Assembly: GCF_024347135.1 (NCBI RefSeq)
Contig: NZ_AP024907.1
Coordinates: 301,001-365,000, forward strand
Origin: Vibrio spartinae
Lineage (GTDB): Bacteria; Pseudomonadota; Gammaproteobacteria; Enterobacterales; Vibrionaceae
Direction: 5' to 3'
DNA: 64,000 nt
The position numbers and the translations under genes are program-made. The notes below the pieces were generated by a model. That model saw only the letters and a program-made list of their open reading frames with translations. It made no database searches and was not told the DNA's origin. Shown here piece by piece: positions 28,459 through 39,127 of this stretch (position 1 is the first letter of the stretch; each line of letters begins with the position of its first letter).

Positions 28459-29037
28459 ATGGAATACAATACATCTGCACTTTGTGATATTTATTTCGAT
28501 CAGGTTGATGTTGTAGAACCGATGTTCAGTAATTTTGGTGGACGAGCCTCTTTTGCCGGCCAGATAACAACGGTCAAATGTTTTGAAGATAATGGTTTGA
28601 TCCGTGAAGTGCTTGAGCAAGACGGTTTGGGACGAGTGCTATTGGTTGATGGCGGTGGTTCTTTGCGTCGTGCCCTGATTGATTCTGAATTAGCTGCGCT
28701 CGCCGAAGAAAATGAGTGGGAAGGCCTGGTTGTTTACGGGTGTGTTCGTGAAGTGGACGAATTGGAAGAAATGAATATTGGTATTCAGGCCATGACATCA
28801 ATTCCTGTTGGTGCCGCTGTACAAAGTATGGGTGAAATTGATATTCCCGTTAATTTTGGCGGTGTCACCTTCTTGCCAGAAGATTACCTTTATGCAGACA
28901 GTACCGGTATCATTCTTTCTCAGGAACCTTTGAATACTGACCTTGAAGAGGCTGAGTTGGATGAGGAAGAACTCGATGACGATGATGTCATTGACGATGA
29001 TGATGTTATTGTCGAAGAAGATGAAGAACGGATTTAA
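28459..29037 (+). CDS. rraA: Ribonuclease E inhibitor RraA with acidic C-terminal tail
   Basis: A 192-residue protein that binds the C-terminal scaffold of RNase E and slows RNA decay. The first 160 residues match E. coli RraA ([81 protein letters not shown]). E. coli RraA stops there; this protein goes on for about 30 residues, almost all Asp/Glu with Val/Ile and an internal DDDDVI repeat. The start was set at [10 protein letters not shown] (28459), as in E. coli; an upstream GTG at 28444 is possible. It follows menA as in E. coli. Confidence 0.93.
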   Translation: MEYNTSALCDIYFDQVDVVEPMFSNFGGRASFAGQITTVKCFEDNGLIREVLEQDGLGRVLLVDGGGSLRRALIDSELAALAEENEWEGLVVYGCVREVDELEEMNIGIQAMTSIPVGAAVQSMGEIDIPVNFGGVTFLPEDYLYADSTGIILSQEPLNTDLEEAELDEEELDDDDVIDDDDVIVEEDEERI

Positions 29038-29059
29038 TCTGGATTTTTGTCTGATGTCA

Positions 29060-29082
29060 GAGCCGTTTATTGCTTACGGCTC
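29060..29082. terminator. Hairpin at the convergent end of rraA and the MATE gene
   Basis: GAGCCGT / ACGGCTC (29060-29066, 29076-29082), 9-base loop, overlapping the last codons of the MATE gene. T-tracts are poor on both sides. Confidence 0.4.
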
Positions 29083-30468
29083 GTCGTCTTCCTTCTCGTG
29101 ACTGACTTTCTTGTCACTGGCTTCCTTGTCATTGGCGCTCAGGCTTTGTCGTCGTAAAGATAAAGCCTGAAAATATCCAAATATCCCACCAAGAATGTTG
29201 CCGATAGCAATCCCTGCAAATAACCCATTGATCTGCCAGAGTTGTGAGCCGATCCAAGCCGAAGGCAGCGTAAAAAGAAACAGACGCATAAAGTTCCAAC
29301 TGAAGGCTCTCAGCGGTCGGTTGAGTGCGTTCAGCGCTGAAACAATCATCATCACAATCCCCTGAAATCCATAGCTCAATGGCACAATCAGCAGATAATG
29401 CCAGAGTATTTCTCGAACCTGTATTTCCTGTGAGAATAGCGCCGAAATAGGGATACTTAGCGGGACCATCATTAAGAAAATAATGCCCTGGAACACGACA
29501 GAAAACCGGATGCTTAAGAAAAGCCCGGCAAAGCCTCGTTGTGGGTTATCGGCACCAAAATTCTGCGCTAAAAAAGGTGTGAGTGTTGATGTTAACGACA
29601 TCAGCACCAGAATCAGAATTGATTCAACACGTTGTGCTGCACCATATGCGGCGACCGCTACCGTGCCATGTTGGGAGAGCAGTATCATTAACAATGCACC
29701 GGAAATCGGGTTCATCGCGTTGGACAGTGCCGCGGGTGTTCCAATCCGTAAAACCTGCTTCCAGTCTTGCCATAATGAACGCCAATCCGGCCGGGTGACG
29801 AGCCGTTTCCGATAGAATAAAATATATAATGTTCCAACCAAGGCTGTGCACCAGCTAATCGCACTGGCTATTGCAGCACCTTGAATTCCAAGCTCGGGGA
29901 AAGGCCCGTAACCGAAGATGAGTAATGGATCTAAAATACCGTTAATGGCGCCAGAGAGGATCATGAGTAATGCCGGGGTTCTGGTATCTCCGGTTGCCCG
30001 GATGGCACTGTTCCCGGCCATGGGAATGACCAGTAATGGTATAGCAATATACCAAACGGACATATATTGCTGTATTAAAGGCAGTAATGCTGGCTGAGCA
30101 CCGAGTAAGGTAAAAAGAGGCGAGATGGTTAACAAGCCAACGGCAGAAGCAATACTGACTAAAACCACAGCCAGCAGTAACCCATGAATTGTCAGGCGAG
30201 CAGCATTATGTATCGATTTCTGGCCCAACAAATGTGCAATACTGGTCGATAAACCAATCCCGATACCCATGGTGATGCAGTTCACAGCAAAAGTCACAGG
30301 GAATGTATAGCTGATGGCTGCCAGAGCTTGGGTCCCGAGCAGAGAAATAAAATAGGTATCGACTAAGTTGAACATCAGCACCGATATCATGCCGAAGGTC
30401 ATTGGGATTGTCATCCGGCGGAGTACGATAGGAATTGGTGCCGAAAGCAGCCCGTGTTTATCATGCAT
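29074..30468 (-). CDS. MATE family efflux transporter
   Basis: A 464-residue, twelve-helix transporter of the multidrug and toxic compound extrusion family, using a Na+ or H+ gradient. Two MatE halves are visible, with MTIPMTFGMISVLMFNLVDTYFISLLGTQALAAISYTFPV at the start and the matching RIGTPAALSNAMNPISGALLMILLSQHGTVAVAAYGAAQRVE in the second half. The C-terminus is a charged tail (SANDKEASDKKVSHEKEDDEP). Closest remembered relatives are DinF/VmrA-like vibrio transporters; the substrate cannot be told. It is monocistronic and convergent with rraA. Confidence 0.9.
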   Translation of the reverse strand: MHDKHGLLSAPIPIVLRRMTIPMTFGMISVLMFNLVDTYFISLLGTQALAAISYTFPVTFAVNCITMGIGIGLSTSIAHLLGQKSIHNAARLTIHGLLLAVVLVSIASAVGLLTISPLFTLLGAQPALLPLIQQYMSVWYIAIPLLVIPMAGNSAIRATGDTRTPALLMILSGAINGILDPLLIFGYGPFPELGIQGAAIASAISWCTALVGTLYILFYRKRLVTRPDWRSLWQDWKQVLRIGTPAALSNAMNPISGALLMILLSQHGTVAVAAYGAAQRVESILILVLMSLTSTLTPFLAQNFGADNPQRGFAGLFLSIRFSVVFQGIIFLMMVPLSIPISALFSQEIQVREILWHYLLIVPLSYGFQGIVMMIVSALNALNRPLRAFSWNFMRLFLFTLPSAWIGSQLWQINGLFAGIAIGNILGGIFGYFQALSLRRQSLSANDKEASDKKVSHEKEDDEP

Positions 30469-30550
30469 AGAGAAGAAGGATGTCTATCGGAGGAACCGGG
30501 ATGACAGCATACTTGATTCTGGTTAAAACAGCCAGTTTAGTCCCTGAGTG

Positions 30551-30577
30551 ATAAAAAGGCCGGCAAATGCCGGCCTT
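30551..30577 (-). terminator. Terminator after tpiA
   Basis: Perfect stem AAGGCCGGC / GCCGGCCTT (30556-30564, 30569-30577), loop AAAT. On the tpiA strand it is followed by TTTTAT. It is 23 bases beyond the stop. Confidence 0.87.
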
Positions 30578-30600
30578 GAAAATACATCAATACTTGCTCG

Positions 30601-31371
30601 TTATGCTTTGGCTGCCGCTGCTGCTTTCGCAATCGCTGCAAATCCTTTCGCATCTAACGCTGCACCACCCACCAATGCGCCATCGATGTCTGGTTGAGAA
30701 AACAGTTCTGCTGCATTTTCTGCTTTAACGGAACCGCCATACTGGATGATGACATTTTTAGCAACTTCTTCACTTTCTTTCGCAATATGAGCACGGATAG
30801 AAGCATGAATTGCTTGCGCTTGTTCTGCTGTTGCTGCTTTACCGGTACCGATAGCCCAGATCGGTTCGTAAGCGATAATCGCACCATTGAGTGCTTCAAC
30901 ACCTTGTGTTTTGATAACTGCGTCAAGTTGGCGTGCACAAACGGCAAGTGTTTCACCCGCTTCGTTTTGCGCTTCTGACTCACCGATACACAATACAGGT
31001 GTCAGGTCATTTTCTTTCAGGAAAGCAAATTTTTGTGCAACGAACTCATCAGATTCATGATGATATTCGCGACGCTCAGAGTGACCGATAATGATGTGTG
31101 TTGCACCAAAGTCTTTCAACATTTGAGGAGACATATCACCAGTGAAGGCACCACTGTTGTTGACATCAGTATTTTGTGCACCCAGGATAATCTTATTTCC
31201 GCCTTCTTTAATTAACCGTTCGGCAAGGTCAAGATACAACGCTGGTGGTGCAACCGCGACGTCAACACCGGCAACGCCTTCAAGTTCAGCATTCAGGCCA
31301 GAGAGCAGGTCTGTGACCATCGTTTTACTTCCGTTTAATTTCCAGTTACCCATAACAACAGGACGACGCAT
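30601..31371 (-). CDS. tpiA: Triosephosphate isomerase TpiA
   Basis: A 256-residue TIM barrel interconverting dihydroxyacetone phosphate and glyceraldehyde 3-phosphate. Catalytic residues are visible: N-K in [11 protein letters not shown], His in [11 protein letters not shown], Glu in [15 protein letters not shown], and the phosphate-binding [10 protein letters not shown] and [11 protein letters not shown]. The start at 31371 ([14 protein letters not shown]) follows TTTGGAGATATTCCT; the longer frame from 31458 is spurious. Confidence 0.97.
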   Translation of the reverse strand: MRRPVVMGNWKLNGSKTMVTDLLSGLNAELEGVAGVDVAVAPPALYLDLAERLIKEGGNKIILGAQNTDVNNSGAFTGDMSPQMLKDFGATHIIIGHSERREYHHESDEFVAQKFAFLKENDLTPVLCIGESEAQNEAGETLAVCARQLDAVIKTQGVEALNGAIIAYEPIWAIGTGKAATAEQAQAIHASIRAHIAKESEEVAKNVIIQYGGSVKAENAAELFSQPDIDGALVGGAALDAKGFAAIAKAAAAAKA

Positions 31372-31577
31372 AGGAATATCTCCAAATTCAGTGAGTATAA
31401 AAACGTGACTTTGACAGAATATAACAGATAAAACCCAGTAGATCATGATACGAATCATGACTTTCTTGGTTAGAGCATTGAGATAGTTTCTATTTGGTTC
31501 TATTTTACCAGAGCGATTACAGTGGGGGCGGGAAGCTCCGAAATCTTCGGCAGTATGTCATGATAGGGATACATCAT

Positions 31578-31928
31578 ATGATCAATCTTCGGATGGAGTA
31601 TTCAGCGCCAGTTGATGAACGCGTGAATATTTCTCGGTTGCTGGAAGACCTTCATCAAGTGTTACTCCACGATGAAATCATTCAGCGATTCGGTTTATCA
31701 GTCAAAAGCAATGCCATCCGGAGCCACCAGTGGTTTGTCGGTGAACAATTAGATTCTGCTGATTTTATACAGTTGATTGTGGAAGTGAGTCAGGAATATG
31801 TCACGGATATCAGTCACTCTGTTATAGAAAAACTGAGCGAACGCTTTCAAAAAGACGCGGCTAAAATTGAAAATCTTTCAGTTTTTTTGAGAGTGATTGA
31901 ACAGCACTATATTCGGCACCGCAGTTAA
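31578..31928 (+). CDS. Hypothetical protein, 116 residues
   Basis: I do not recognise this protein. From the ATG at 31578 (after AGGGATACATCAT) it reads MINLRMEYSAPVDERVNISR. It is soluble and mainly helical by appearance, has no signal peptide, no membrane segment and no cysteine, and ends in IEQHYIRHRS. Leucine/isoleucine spacing in HSVIEKLSERF and FLRVIEQHYI suggests amphipathic helices. It is divergent from tpiA. The frame is open further upstream to 31494, but the extra part has no ribosome site. Confidence 0.6.
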   Translation: MINLRMEYSAPVDERVNISRLLEDLHQVLLHDEIIQRFGLSVKSNAIRSHQWFVGEQLDSADFIQLIVEVSQEYVTDISHSVIEKLSERFQKDAAKIENLSVFLRVIEQHYIRHRS

Positions 31929-32085
31929 AAATACCCTCAAGAGAGGGCAGGGTAATAACAAGCTTAAGATTTCAAACGCCTAGAGATCGTGTCAAGCCAT
32001 ATTGGTGTGTAGGCTGCCTCGTAAAGGCATATCTCTTTTCAGATTTCAGACGCATCCTTATATCTATGGTTTCACTATCTCTGAT

Positions 32086-32427
32086 TTAAACATGCGGCCT
32101 GTATCGATGAAACGGAATCACATCAGCAGGGCTGGGGGTGTCGTCCGTTGAGTTACTGGTTAACGCATTCTGGAATTTTACCATCTGAGCACTCAACTCT
32201 CTCATCAGTTTTACATTGGCATGATCCGCATTTTTGCAGGAATGCACGACTCTATCGATGTGGCTTTGTTGAGCCCAGAGCCGGTCTTGCATTTTTCGCG
32301 ATGATGAGAGAATCATCTCTTCACAGATGTCACGTTTGAGCATCGCGAATGCTTGCGGATTGTGTTTAGCCAGTGCTACCAGCTCATCAAATGGAGGGAG
32401 CTCGGTATAAAAACTTGGTGCGGCCAT
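32086..32427 (-). CDS. DUF3135 domain-containing protein
   Basis: A 113-residue protein that I place in DUF3135 from the N-terminal pattern FDELVALAKHNPQAFAMLKRDICEEMI, a family of unknown function found in vibrios and relatives. It is charged, helical and cytoplasmic, with one cysteine at mid-chain (VHSCKNADHAN) and a Pro-rich tail ending PFHRYRPHV. It stands alone, with the cysteine-rich regulator gene 130 bases upstream on the same strand. The family name is from memory. Confidence 0.7.
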   Translation of the reverse strand: MAAPSFYTELPPFDELVALAKHNPQAFAMLKRDICEEMILSSSRKMQDRLWAQQSHIDRVVHSCKNADHANVKLMRELSAQMVKFQNALTSNSTDDTPSPADVIPFHRYRPHV

Positions 32428-32557
32428 ATATCACCTCAGTTTCTTTGTATGCCAACCTATGACTCAAATTAAGTTCGTTTAATTTAAATACTACTCAATG
32501 ATAAACCAAAATTGAACAAATTGTGAACTTAATGTGAGAACTTCTAACAAATGGGGG

Positions 32558-33178
32558 CTAATTGAGTTTTTTGATAATATAGCTGCAACGGCGATGTCCG
32601 GAGACGATATGTTCTTGGCGTTCGATAGTACACAAGCCTTCAAGCAGCGACTGAAAGATGTGTAACTCAGATTGGCAAAAGCTTTGGCAGCGCATCGCTG
32701 CTTTGCATATCGGGCAATGGTTCTCGATGAGACGGTAGCCGTCCGATAAAGTTTCCAGCTGGACCATATAGCCTTCTCTCTCTCGTAAGGTGACTAGCAT
32801 CTCCAGTTTTTCTTCCAGTGTCGCACAAGCCTGAATCTCGGCACTGTATTGTGACAATGTCTGCGCTTCTCTGGTCGCGACGATTTTAGCGATACCTTCT
32901 GAGCCGTATACCTGCTCTATTGCATCAATCACCTGAAGTGTGAGTTCACCATGACGGTCGGCAAAGTACGCATGTCCATTCTCTGTCAGTGTCCAGTGGC
33001 GAGTCGGGCGCCCCACCTTGACTTTGACATCATAAAAATGGATCAACCCATCCTCTTCAAGTGACTGAAGATGTTGACGGGCTCCCATCGTTGTGATTGC
33101 GAAGCGATCGGCAAGCTGTTTCGCAGTGACTGCGCCTTCTCGCTTAAGCGTATGCAATATCTTGTCGGCTGTTTTCAT
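32558..33178 (-). CDS. Winged-helix regulator with cysteine-rich C-terminus (SufR/COG2345-like)
   Basis: A 206-residue DNA-binding protein. The N-terminal winged helix (about 1-75) includes AVTAKQLADRFAITTMGARQHLQSLEEDGLI and the wing VKVKVGRPTRHWTLT, as in DeoR/ArsR-like and SufR-like regulators. The C-terminal part has six cysteines at 155, 158, 164, 168, 183 and 198 (CPICKAAMRCQSFC, later LEGLC and HRRCSY). In SufR and its relatives comparable cysteines bind an Fe-S cluster, so redox or iron-sulfur sensing is likely, but inferred. It is divergent from groES across a 246-base gap, which may be coincidental. No target can be named. Confidence 0.78.
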   Translation of the reverse strand: MKTADKILHTLKREGAVTAKQLADRFAITTMGARQHLQSLEEDGLIHFYDVKVKVGRPTRHWTLTENGHAYFADRHGELTLQVIDAIEQVYGSEGIAKIVATREAQTLSQYSAEIQACATLEEKLEMLVTLREREGYMVQLETLSDGYRLIENHCPICKAAMRCQSFCQSELHIFQSLLEGLCTIERQEHIVSGHRRCSYIIKKLN

Positions 33179-33325
33179 CGGTGTCCTCTTTGCTCCGCCT
33201 ATTATTCAGACTTCAGTTAATAAAGTAAACAATTGACTATTGGCTGGCGATGAGAAGCTGTCGGAGCGAAAAACGCGGGAATGATTATTATTTTGTTATG
33301 TAGATCACGTTTTTTTGCCTGTTTA

Positions 33326-33356
33326 CCCTTGGGATATTTACTTTCCTCCCCCACAT
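33326..33356 (+). promoter_or_regulatory. Heat-shock (sigma-32) promoter of groESL
   Basis: CCCTTGGG (33326-33333) and, 15 bases later, CCCCACAT (33349-33356) resemble the sigma-32 elements CNCCCTTGAA and CCCCATNT. It is 69 bases before the groES ATG. Confidence 0.65.
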
Positions 33357-33424
33357 AGAAAACACAAGCTGATAAACAGCATTTTCATAAACAACACAAA
33401 TAATTAAATCAGGAGAGACGACCG

Positions 33425-33715
33425 ATGAATATTCGTCCATTACATGACCGAGTTATCGTTGAACGCCAAGAAGTTGAATCCAAGTCTGCTGGTGGGATCG
33501 TTTTAACTGGTTCTGCGGCGGAAAAATCAACACGTGGGAAAGTGCTTGCTGTCGGCAACGGCCGAGTACTTGAGAATGGGACTGTTCAGCCGCTGGACGT
33601 CAAAGTTGGTGATACTGTTATTTTTGCTGAAGGTTACGGCACCAAGTCGGAAAAGATCGATGGCAAAGAAGTATTGATCCTTGCTGAAAATGACATTCTG
33701 GCGATTGTCGAATAA
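33425..33715 (+). CDS. groES: Co-chaperonin GroES
   Basis: A 96-residue protein forming the seven-membered lid of the GroEL cage. [35 protein letters not shown] includes the mobile loop (GGIVL) that docks onto GroEL, and the end [15 protein letters not shown] is typical. The ATG follows CAGGAGAGACGACCG. It lies 75 bases before groEL in one heat-shock operon. Confidence 0.98.
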   Translation: MNIRPLHDRVIVERQEVESKSAGGIVLTGSAAEKSTRGKVLAVGNGRVLENGTVQPLDVKVGDTVIFAEGYGTKSEKIDGKEVLILAENDILAIVE

Positions 33716-33787
33716 AAGTAGGCGTTGAGTAATTGTTGCTCTTATTCAAAACAATTGACGAAAACCGAATTAAGAAATAGGGAATAA

Positions 33788-35431
<1,644 letters not shown>

Positions 35432-35457
35432 TTCATTCATCATCTGAGCATGATTTG

Positions 35458-35487
35458 AAAAGGGTGAGGTTTTCCTCACCCTTTTTT
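35458..35487 (+). terminator. Terminator after groESL
   Basis: Stem AAAAGGGTGAGG / CCTCACCCTTTT (35458-35469, 35474-35485), loop TTTT, followed by TT. Confidence 0.92.
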
Positions 35488-35543
35488 CATTTTAGCGGTG
35501 GCTGGTATAGGATGTTGATCTTCTTTCTGACGATGGTGTGGCT

Positions 35544-37022
35544 ATGTTAATTCAAGGGTTAAGTTATACGTATGCAGCAGAACAGCTGAATATTTCCCAC
35601 TGGGAGCTTCAGCCTTCACAGCATTGGGGGGTGTTTATTGCTCATGCGCAGAGTAGTGAACTTCTAGTTCGCCTTTTTTCCGGTACGTTGGCAGAAAATG
35701 AACAGGCCATTGTAGGCAAACCAGCAAGTGTTGGCTTAGTGTCTCTGTCTGAGCAGCAGCGGTTACTGGATGATGAAATCGCCAAAGATGAAACCGATTT
35801 TCAGGACCATATCGATTATGGTTCTACGGTCGAGACGCTGTTACGGGATACCGGATGCACTGAAGATGAATTTGCATATTTGCTTGATCTGACCGATTTG
35901 AACCATTTGAGGACCCGGGGATTTCGCCAGTTATCAACCGGTGAGACACGACGCTTAATGCTGGCTCGGGCGTTAGCGGGAAAACCGGAACTACTTATCT
36001 TGCATGAACCTTATTCGGGATTAGATGTAGCGCATCGTCGTCAGCTAACCGACTGCTTGAATCAACTGGCTGGTGAAATGCAATTGGTTGTGATCACTTC
36101 AAGAGAAGATGAACTCCCCGAATGCCTCACCCATATCGCCTTGTTTGATGACGAACAGTTGACCCAGACCATGACGATTGAACAATGGCGCCAGCATCCG
36201 ATTTTAGAGCAACTGGCGGCCCTGACAGAGAACAAGCAGGAAGCATGGCTGGCGCTGAGTCAGCAATATGCGCCAGACACCACAATGGTGAATCCGAGAG
36301 TGGTGATGAATCAAGTCAAGGTCGAGTATACGGATGGTCTGATTTTTCAGGACTTGTCGTGGCAGATTCAAGCGAACCAGCATTGGCAGATTCGCGGCCC
36401 GAACGGATGTGGTAAAAGTACCTTACTCGGTCTGATTTTGGGTGATCATCCTCAGTGTTACTGTAACGATATTACCGTGTTGGGAATGCGGCGCGGCAGT
36501 GGTGAGAGTATCTGGGATATTAAGCGCCATATTGGTGTGGTTTCTTCTGCGCTTCATCTGCAATACCGAGTGAATTGTCCGGTTTTGGATGTGTTGTTAT
36601 CAGGTTTTTTTGACTCGATCGGTCTTTATGAAAAGCCGTCGGCAAAGCAAGTGCAGATTGCCCGACATTGGTTAGATGTGTTGGAAATGAGTCATTATGA
36701 AAAGCACACATTCAAGCAACTGGATTATGGACAACAGCGATTATTGCTCATCGTTCGTGCGTTAATTAAACAGCCGGTGTTACTGATTCTCGATGAACCC
36801 TATCAGGGTCTGGACTACTTAAACCGCCGTTTGGTGATGACTGTGCTCAATCGTCTGGCGGAATTGAAGATGACGCAGTTATTGTATGTTTCTCATTACG
36901 AGGAAGATCGACTCTCTGCAATCCGTAATTATGTGGATTTTGTTGCGGCGCCAGAGGGCGGCTACCGAGTCTGTATCTCAGAGGATGCGTCACATCCTCC
37001 GGATGACATTTTTCTTCAATGA
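35544..37022 (+). CDS. modF: ModF-like tandem ABC ATPase with decayed first nucleotide site
   Basis: A 492-residue protein with two ABC ATPase domains and no membrane part, matching E. coli ModF along its length. The C-terminal domain is mostly intact: Walker A IRGPNGCGKSTLLGLILG, RRGSGESIWDIKRHIG, VSSALHLQYRV, signature LDYGQQRLLLIVRAL, Walker B LLILDEPYQGLD. In the N-terminal domain Walker A is gone: residues 28-47 read WGVFIAHAQSSELLVRLFSG, without the GxxGxGKS lysine. Its Walker B reads LLILHEPYSGLD with His for Asp, though the signature LSTGETRRLMLARAL remains. It probably keeps one active ATP site. The molybdate link of ModF is itself weakly established. The start is set at 35544, with GTG at 35538 as alternative. 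Confidence 0.87.
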   Translation: MLIQGLSYTYAAEQLNISHWELQPSQHWGVFIAHAQSSELLVRLFSGTLAENEQAIVGKPASVGLVSLSEQQRLLDDEIAKDETDFQDHIDYGSTVETLLRDTGCTEDEFAYLLDLTDLNHLRTRGFRQLSTGETRRLMLARALAGKPELLILHEPYSGLDVAHRRQLTDCLNQLAGEMQLVVITSREDELPECLTHIALFDDEQLTQTMTIEQWRQHPILEQLAALTENKQEAWLALSQQYAPDTTMVNPRVVMNQVKVEYTDGLIFQDLSWQIQANQHWQIRGPNGCGKSTLLGLILGDHPQCYCNDITVLGMRRGSGESIWDIKRHIGVVSSALHLQYRVNCPVLDVLLSGFFDSIGLYEKPSAKQVQIARHWLDVLEMSHYEKHTFKQLDYGQQRLLLIVRALIKQPVLLILDEPYQGLDYLNRRLVMTVLNRLAELKMTQLLYVSHYEEDRLSAIRNYVDFVAAPEGGYRVCISEDASHPPDDIFLQ

Positions 37023-37028
37023 TTCAGG

Positions 37029-38051
37029 TTATTCTAAATGGAGGTCCAGTGGGGTTTTGCTGCTGCGGCCACCAATTTCCCGGGTCAGTCTGGGGACGAG
37101 GTAACCGGAGAGTTGTTCAATCACACCTGCCATAATTGTTTTTGCTTCCTGATCAGAAACAAAGAAATGCGCGGCCCCCTGAACTTTATCCAGAACATGT
37201 AGATAGTAGGGCAGAACGCCAGCCTGAAACAGCGCTTCACTCAGTTTGACCTGAGCTGCAACCGAGTCATTGATTCCCTTGAGCAGAACCGCCTGATTAA
37301 GCAGAGTGACGCCCGCCTGACGCAGAGAGGTCATGGCCTGACGAAGTGATGCATTGATTTCATGAGCATGATTGATATGAGAGACAAAAACCACATTCAA
37401 ACGGGTTTGAGCGAGTAACTCCGTCAGTATCGGGGTGATTCGTTCAGGAATCACGACAGGCAAACGCGAATGAAATCGCAGTGTCTGAATGTGTGGCATC
37501 AAAGCAATCTGCTCGATCAACCAACGGAGTTCATGGTCTTTCGCCATGAGTGGGTCGCCACCGGACAGAATCACTTCATTCAATTCAGCGTGTTGTGCGA
37601 TGTAATCTAAGTTTTCTTGCCAGACTGTTTTATTGCCCTTGTTGTCCTGATAGGGAAAATGTCGGCGAAAACAGTAGCGACAGTTGATGGCACATGCACC
37701 TTTTAAAATCAGTAATACCCGATTCTGATATTTGTGTAATAGCCCCGGGTGTTGATTGTTCTGTTCTGCCAGCGGATCCGTTGAGAATCCCGGCAGAACG
37801 TCGAATTCCTGACTGAGCGGTAGCACTTGGCGCAATAGCGGATCAAACGGATTACCTTTTTCCATACGCTCGACAAAGCTAAGCGGTACCCGTTGTGTGA
37901 AAAGTTTTCTGGCTTTAAATCCTGGCATCCAAGGTGTTGGATCAATTTCCAGATATCTGAGTAGTTGCTCTGGATCTGAGATCGCATTCGCAAGTTGTTT
38001 GAGCCAGTTTTGCTCAACAGATTCAATTTTTCGGGTTATTATGTGCGGCAT
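37029..38051 (-). CDS. epmB: EF-P (R)-beta-lysylation enzyme EpmB (lysine 2,3-aminomutase)
   Basis: A 340-residue radical SAM, PLP-dependent enzyme converting lysine to (R)-beta-lysine for attachment to EF-P. The 4Fe-4S motif is CAINCRYCFRRHFPY, followed by LSGGDPLMAKDHELRWL, RFHSRLPVVIPERIT, LLNQAVLLKGINDS and the PLP-region LPYYLHVLDKVQGAAHF. The start at 38051 (MPHIITRKIE) matches E. coli MAHIVTL; the longer frame from 38156 would overlap efp. It is divergent from efp by 34 bases, so the two share a promoter region. Confidence 0.95.
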   Translation of the reverse strand: MPHIITRKIESVEQNWLKQLANAISDPEQLLRYLEIDPTPWMPGFKARKLFTQRVPLSFVERMEKGNPFDPLLRQVLPLSQEFDVLPGFSTDPLAEQNNQHPGLLHKYQNRVLLILKGACAINCRYCFRRHFPYQDNKGNKTVWQENLDYIAQHAELNEVILSGGDPLMAKDHELRWLIEQIALMPHIQTLRFHSRLPVVIPERITPILTELLAQTRLNVVFVSHINHAHEINASLRQAMTSLRQAGVTLLNQAVLLKGINDSVAAQVKLSEALFQAGVLPYYLHVLDKVQGAAHFFVSDQEAKTIMAGVIEQLSGYLVPRLTREIGGRSSKTPLDLHLE

Positions 38052-38085
38052 TGAATTTAACTCGAAGTATAAGTAAGAGGAAATA

Positions 38086-38652
38086 ATGGCTACTGTTAGC
38101 ACGAATGAATTTAAAGGCGGTCTGAAGATTATGATCGATAACGAGCCCTGTGTCATTCTCGAAAACGAGTATGTAAAACCGGGTAAAGGTCAGGCGTTCA
38201 ATCGCGTTAAAATCCGTAAATTGCTTTCCGGCAAAGTGTTGGAAAAAACCTTTAAGTCCGGAGACTCTGCAGAAGTCGCAGATGTCATGGATATCGACCT
38301 GGATTATCTTTATTCCGATGGCGAATTCTATCATTTTATGAATAGCGAGACATTCGAACAAGTTGCTGCTGATGCAAAAGCTATCGGTGACAATGCGAAA
38401 TGGTTAGTTGAAAATAATGCATGTATGCTGACCTTGTGGAATGGCAACCCTATCGCTGTGGCACCACCTAACTTTGTTGAGTTGGAAGTGATTGAAACGG
38501 ATCCGGGCCTGAAAGGTGATACTCAAGGAACTGGCGGTAAACCAGCGACACTATCGACCGGTGCGGTTGTTCGTGTGCCTCTGTTTATTCAGATCGGAGA
38601 AGTGATCAAAGTTGACACGCGTACCGCTGAGTATGTGAGCCGCGTAAAATAA
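38086..38652 (+). CDS. efp: Translation elongation factor P
   Basis: A 188-residue, three-beta-barrel, tRNA-shaped factor that relieves stalling at proline stretches. The modified lysine is Lys34 in [16 protein letters not shown]. It is the beta-lysylation target of EpmA and EpmB, both encoded in this window. The end [25 protein letters not shown] is typical. The ATG follows AAGAGGAAATA. It lies convergent to frdD with a bidirectional terminator between. Confidence 0.98.
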   Translation: MATVSTNEFKGGLKIMIDNEPCVILENEYVKPGKGQAFNRVKIRKLLSGKVLEKTFKSGDSAEVADVMDIDLDYLYSDGEFYHFMNSETFEQVAADAKAIGDNAKWLVENNACMLTLWNGNPIAVAPPNFVELEVIETDPGLKGDTQGTGGKPATLSTGAVVRVPLFIQIGEVIKVDTRTAEYVSRVK

Positions 38653-38704
38653 ACGGGCGTTAGCATGGGGTCGCGATGAGTATCTGCTTCATGTGGGGTT
38701 AAAT

Positions 38705-38735
38705 AAAAAGGGCTGCCGAATCGGCAGCCCTTTTT
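38705..38735. terminator. Bidirectional terminator between efp and the frd operon
   Basis: 14-bp stem AAAAAGGGCTGCCG / CGGCAGCCCTTTTT (38705-38718, 38722-38735) with loop AAT. The A/T ends serve both efp and frdD. Confidence 0.93.
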
Positions 38736-38754
38736 GATTGCACGTGAATATCGT

Positions 38755-39117
38755 TTAGATCATGAAAATGAACACGATAGAGAGCGCGGAAATGATCGCT
38801 GCAATACCATAACAGGCGATTTTACCCACCACACCGGTATGGATTTTCAGGTCATGCATCCCGTGATGAACACGGTGCATTGCGTGCCATATCGGGAGTG
38901 CAATTGTTGCAATCACAAAGAGTGCACCAATGATATTGGTCGCAAAGCCTGCAACACGGTCATAGCTCAAGGCATCCGCATCAAGCATTCCCAGCGGCCC
39001 CATGACCCCCAATACAAAAATGGTGATTGGGGTAATCATGGCAAACCATGTGCCACCGGCACCGAACAGGCTCCACCAGATTGGTTCGTCTGAACGTTTT
39101 GGATTTTGGTTAATCAC
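38755..39117 (-). CDS. frdD: Fumarate reductase membrane anchor FrdD
   Basis: A 120-residue, three-helix anchor holding the FrdAB catalytic dimer to the membrane and helping bind menaquinol. [27 protein letters not shown] and [16 protein letters not shown] match E. coli FrdD. The start is GTG at 39117, giving M-I-N-Q-N-P-K-R-S as in E. coli and preceded by AAGGAGACTCAC. The longer frame from 39147 would run into frdC. Last gene of frdABCD. Confidence 0.93.
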   Translation of the reverse strand: MINQNPKRSDEPIWWSLFGAGGTWFAMITPITIFVLGVMGPLGMLDADALSYDRVAGFATNIIGALFVIATIALPIWHAMHRVHHGMHDLKIHTGVVGKIACYGIAAIISALSIVFIFMI

Positions 39118-39127
39118 GTGAGTCTCC

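Noticed and set aside
36185..36415. Alternative frame inside modF, considered as a sign of frameshift at the decayed P-loop
   Set aside because: The modF frame is continuous from 35544 to 37022 and aligns to the family throughout, so the P-loop loss is substitution and not a frameshift.
38734..39093. 119-codon frame opposite frdD
   Set aside because: FrdD on the other strand is well supported by sequence and operon position.
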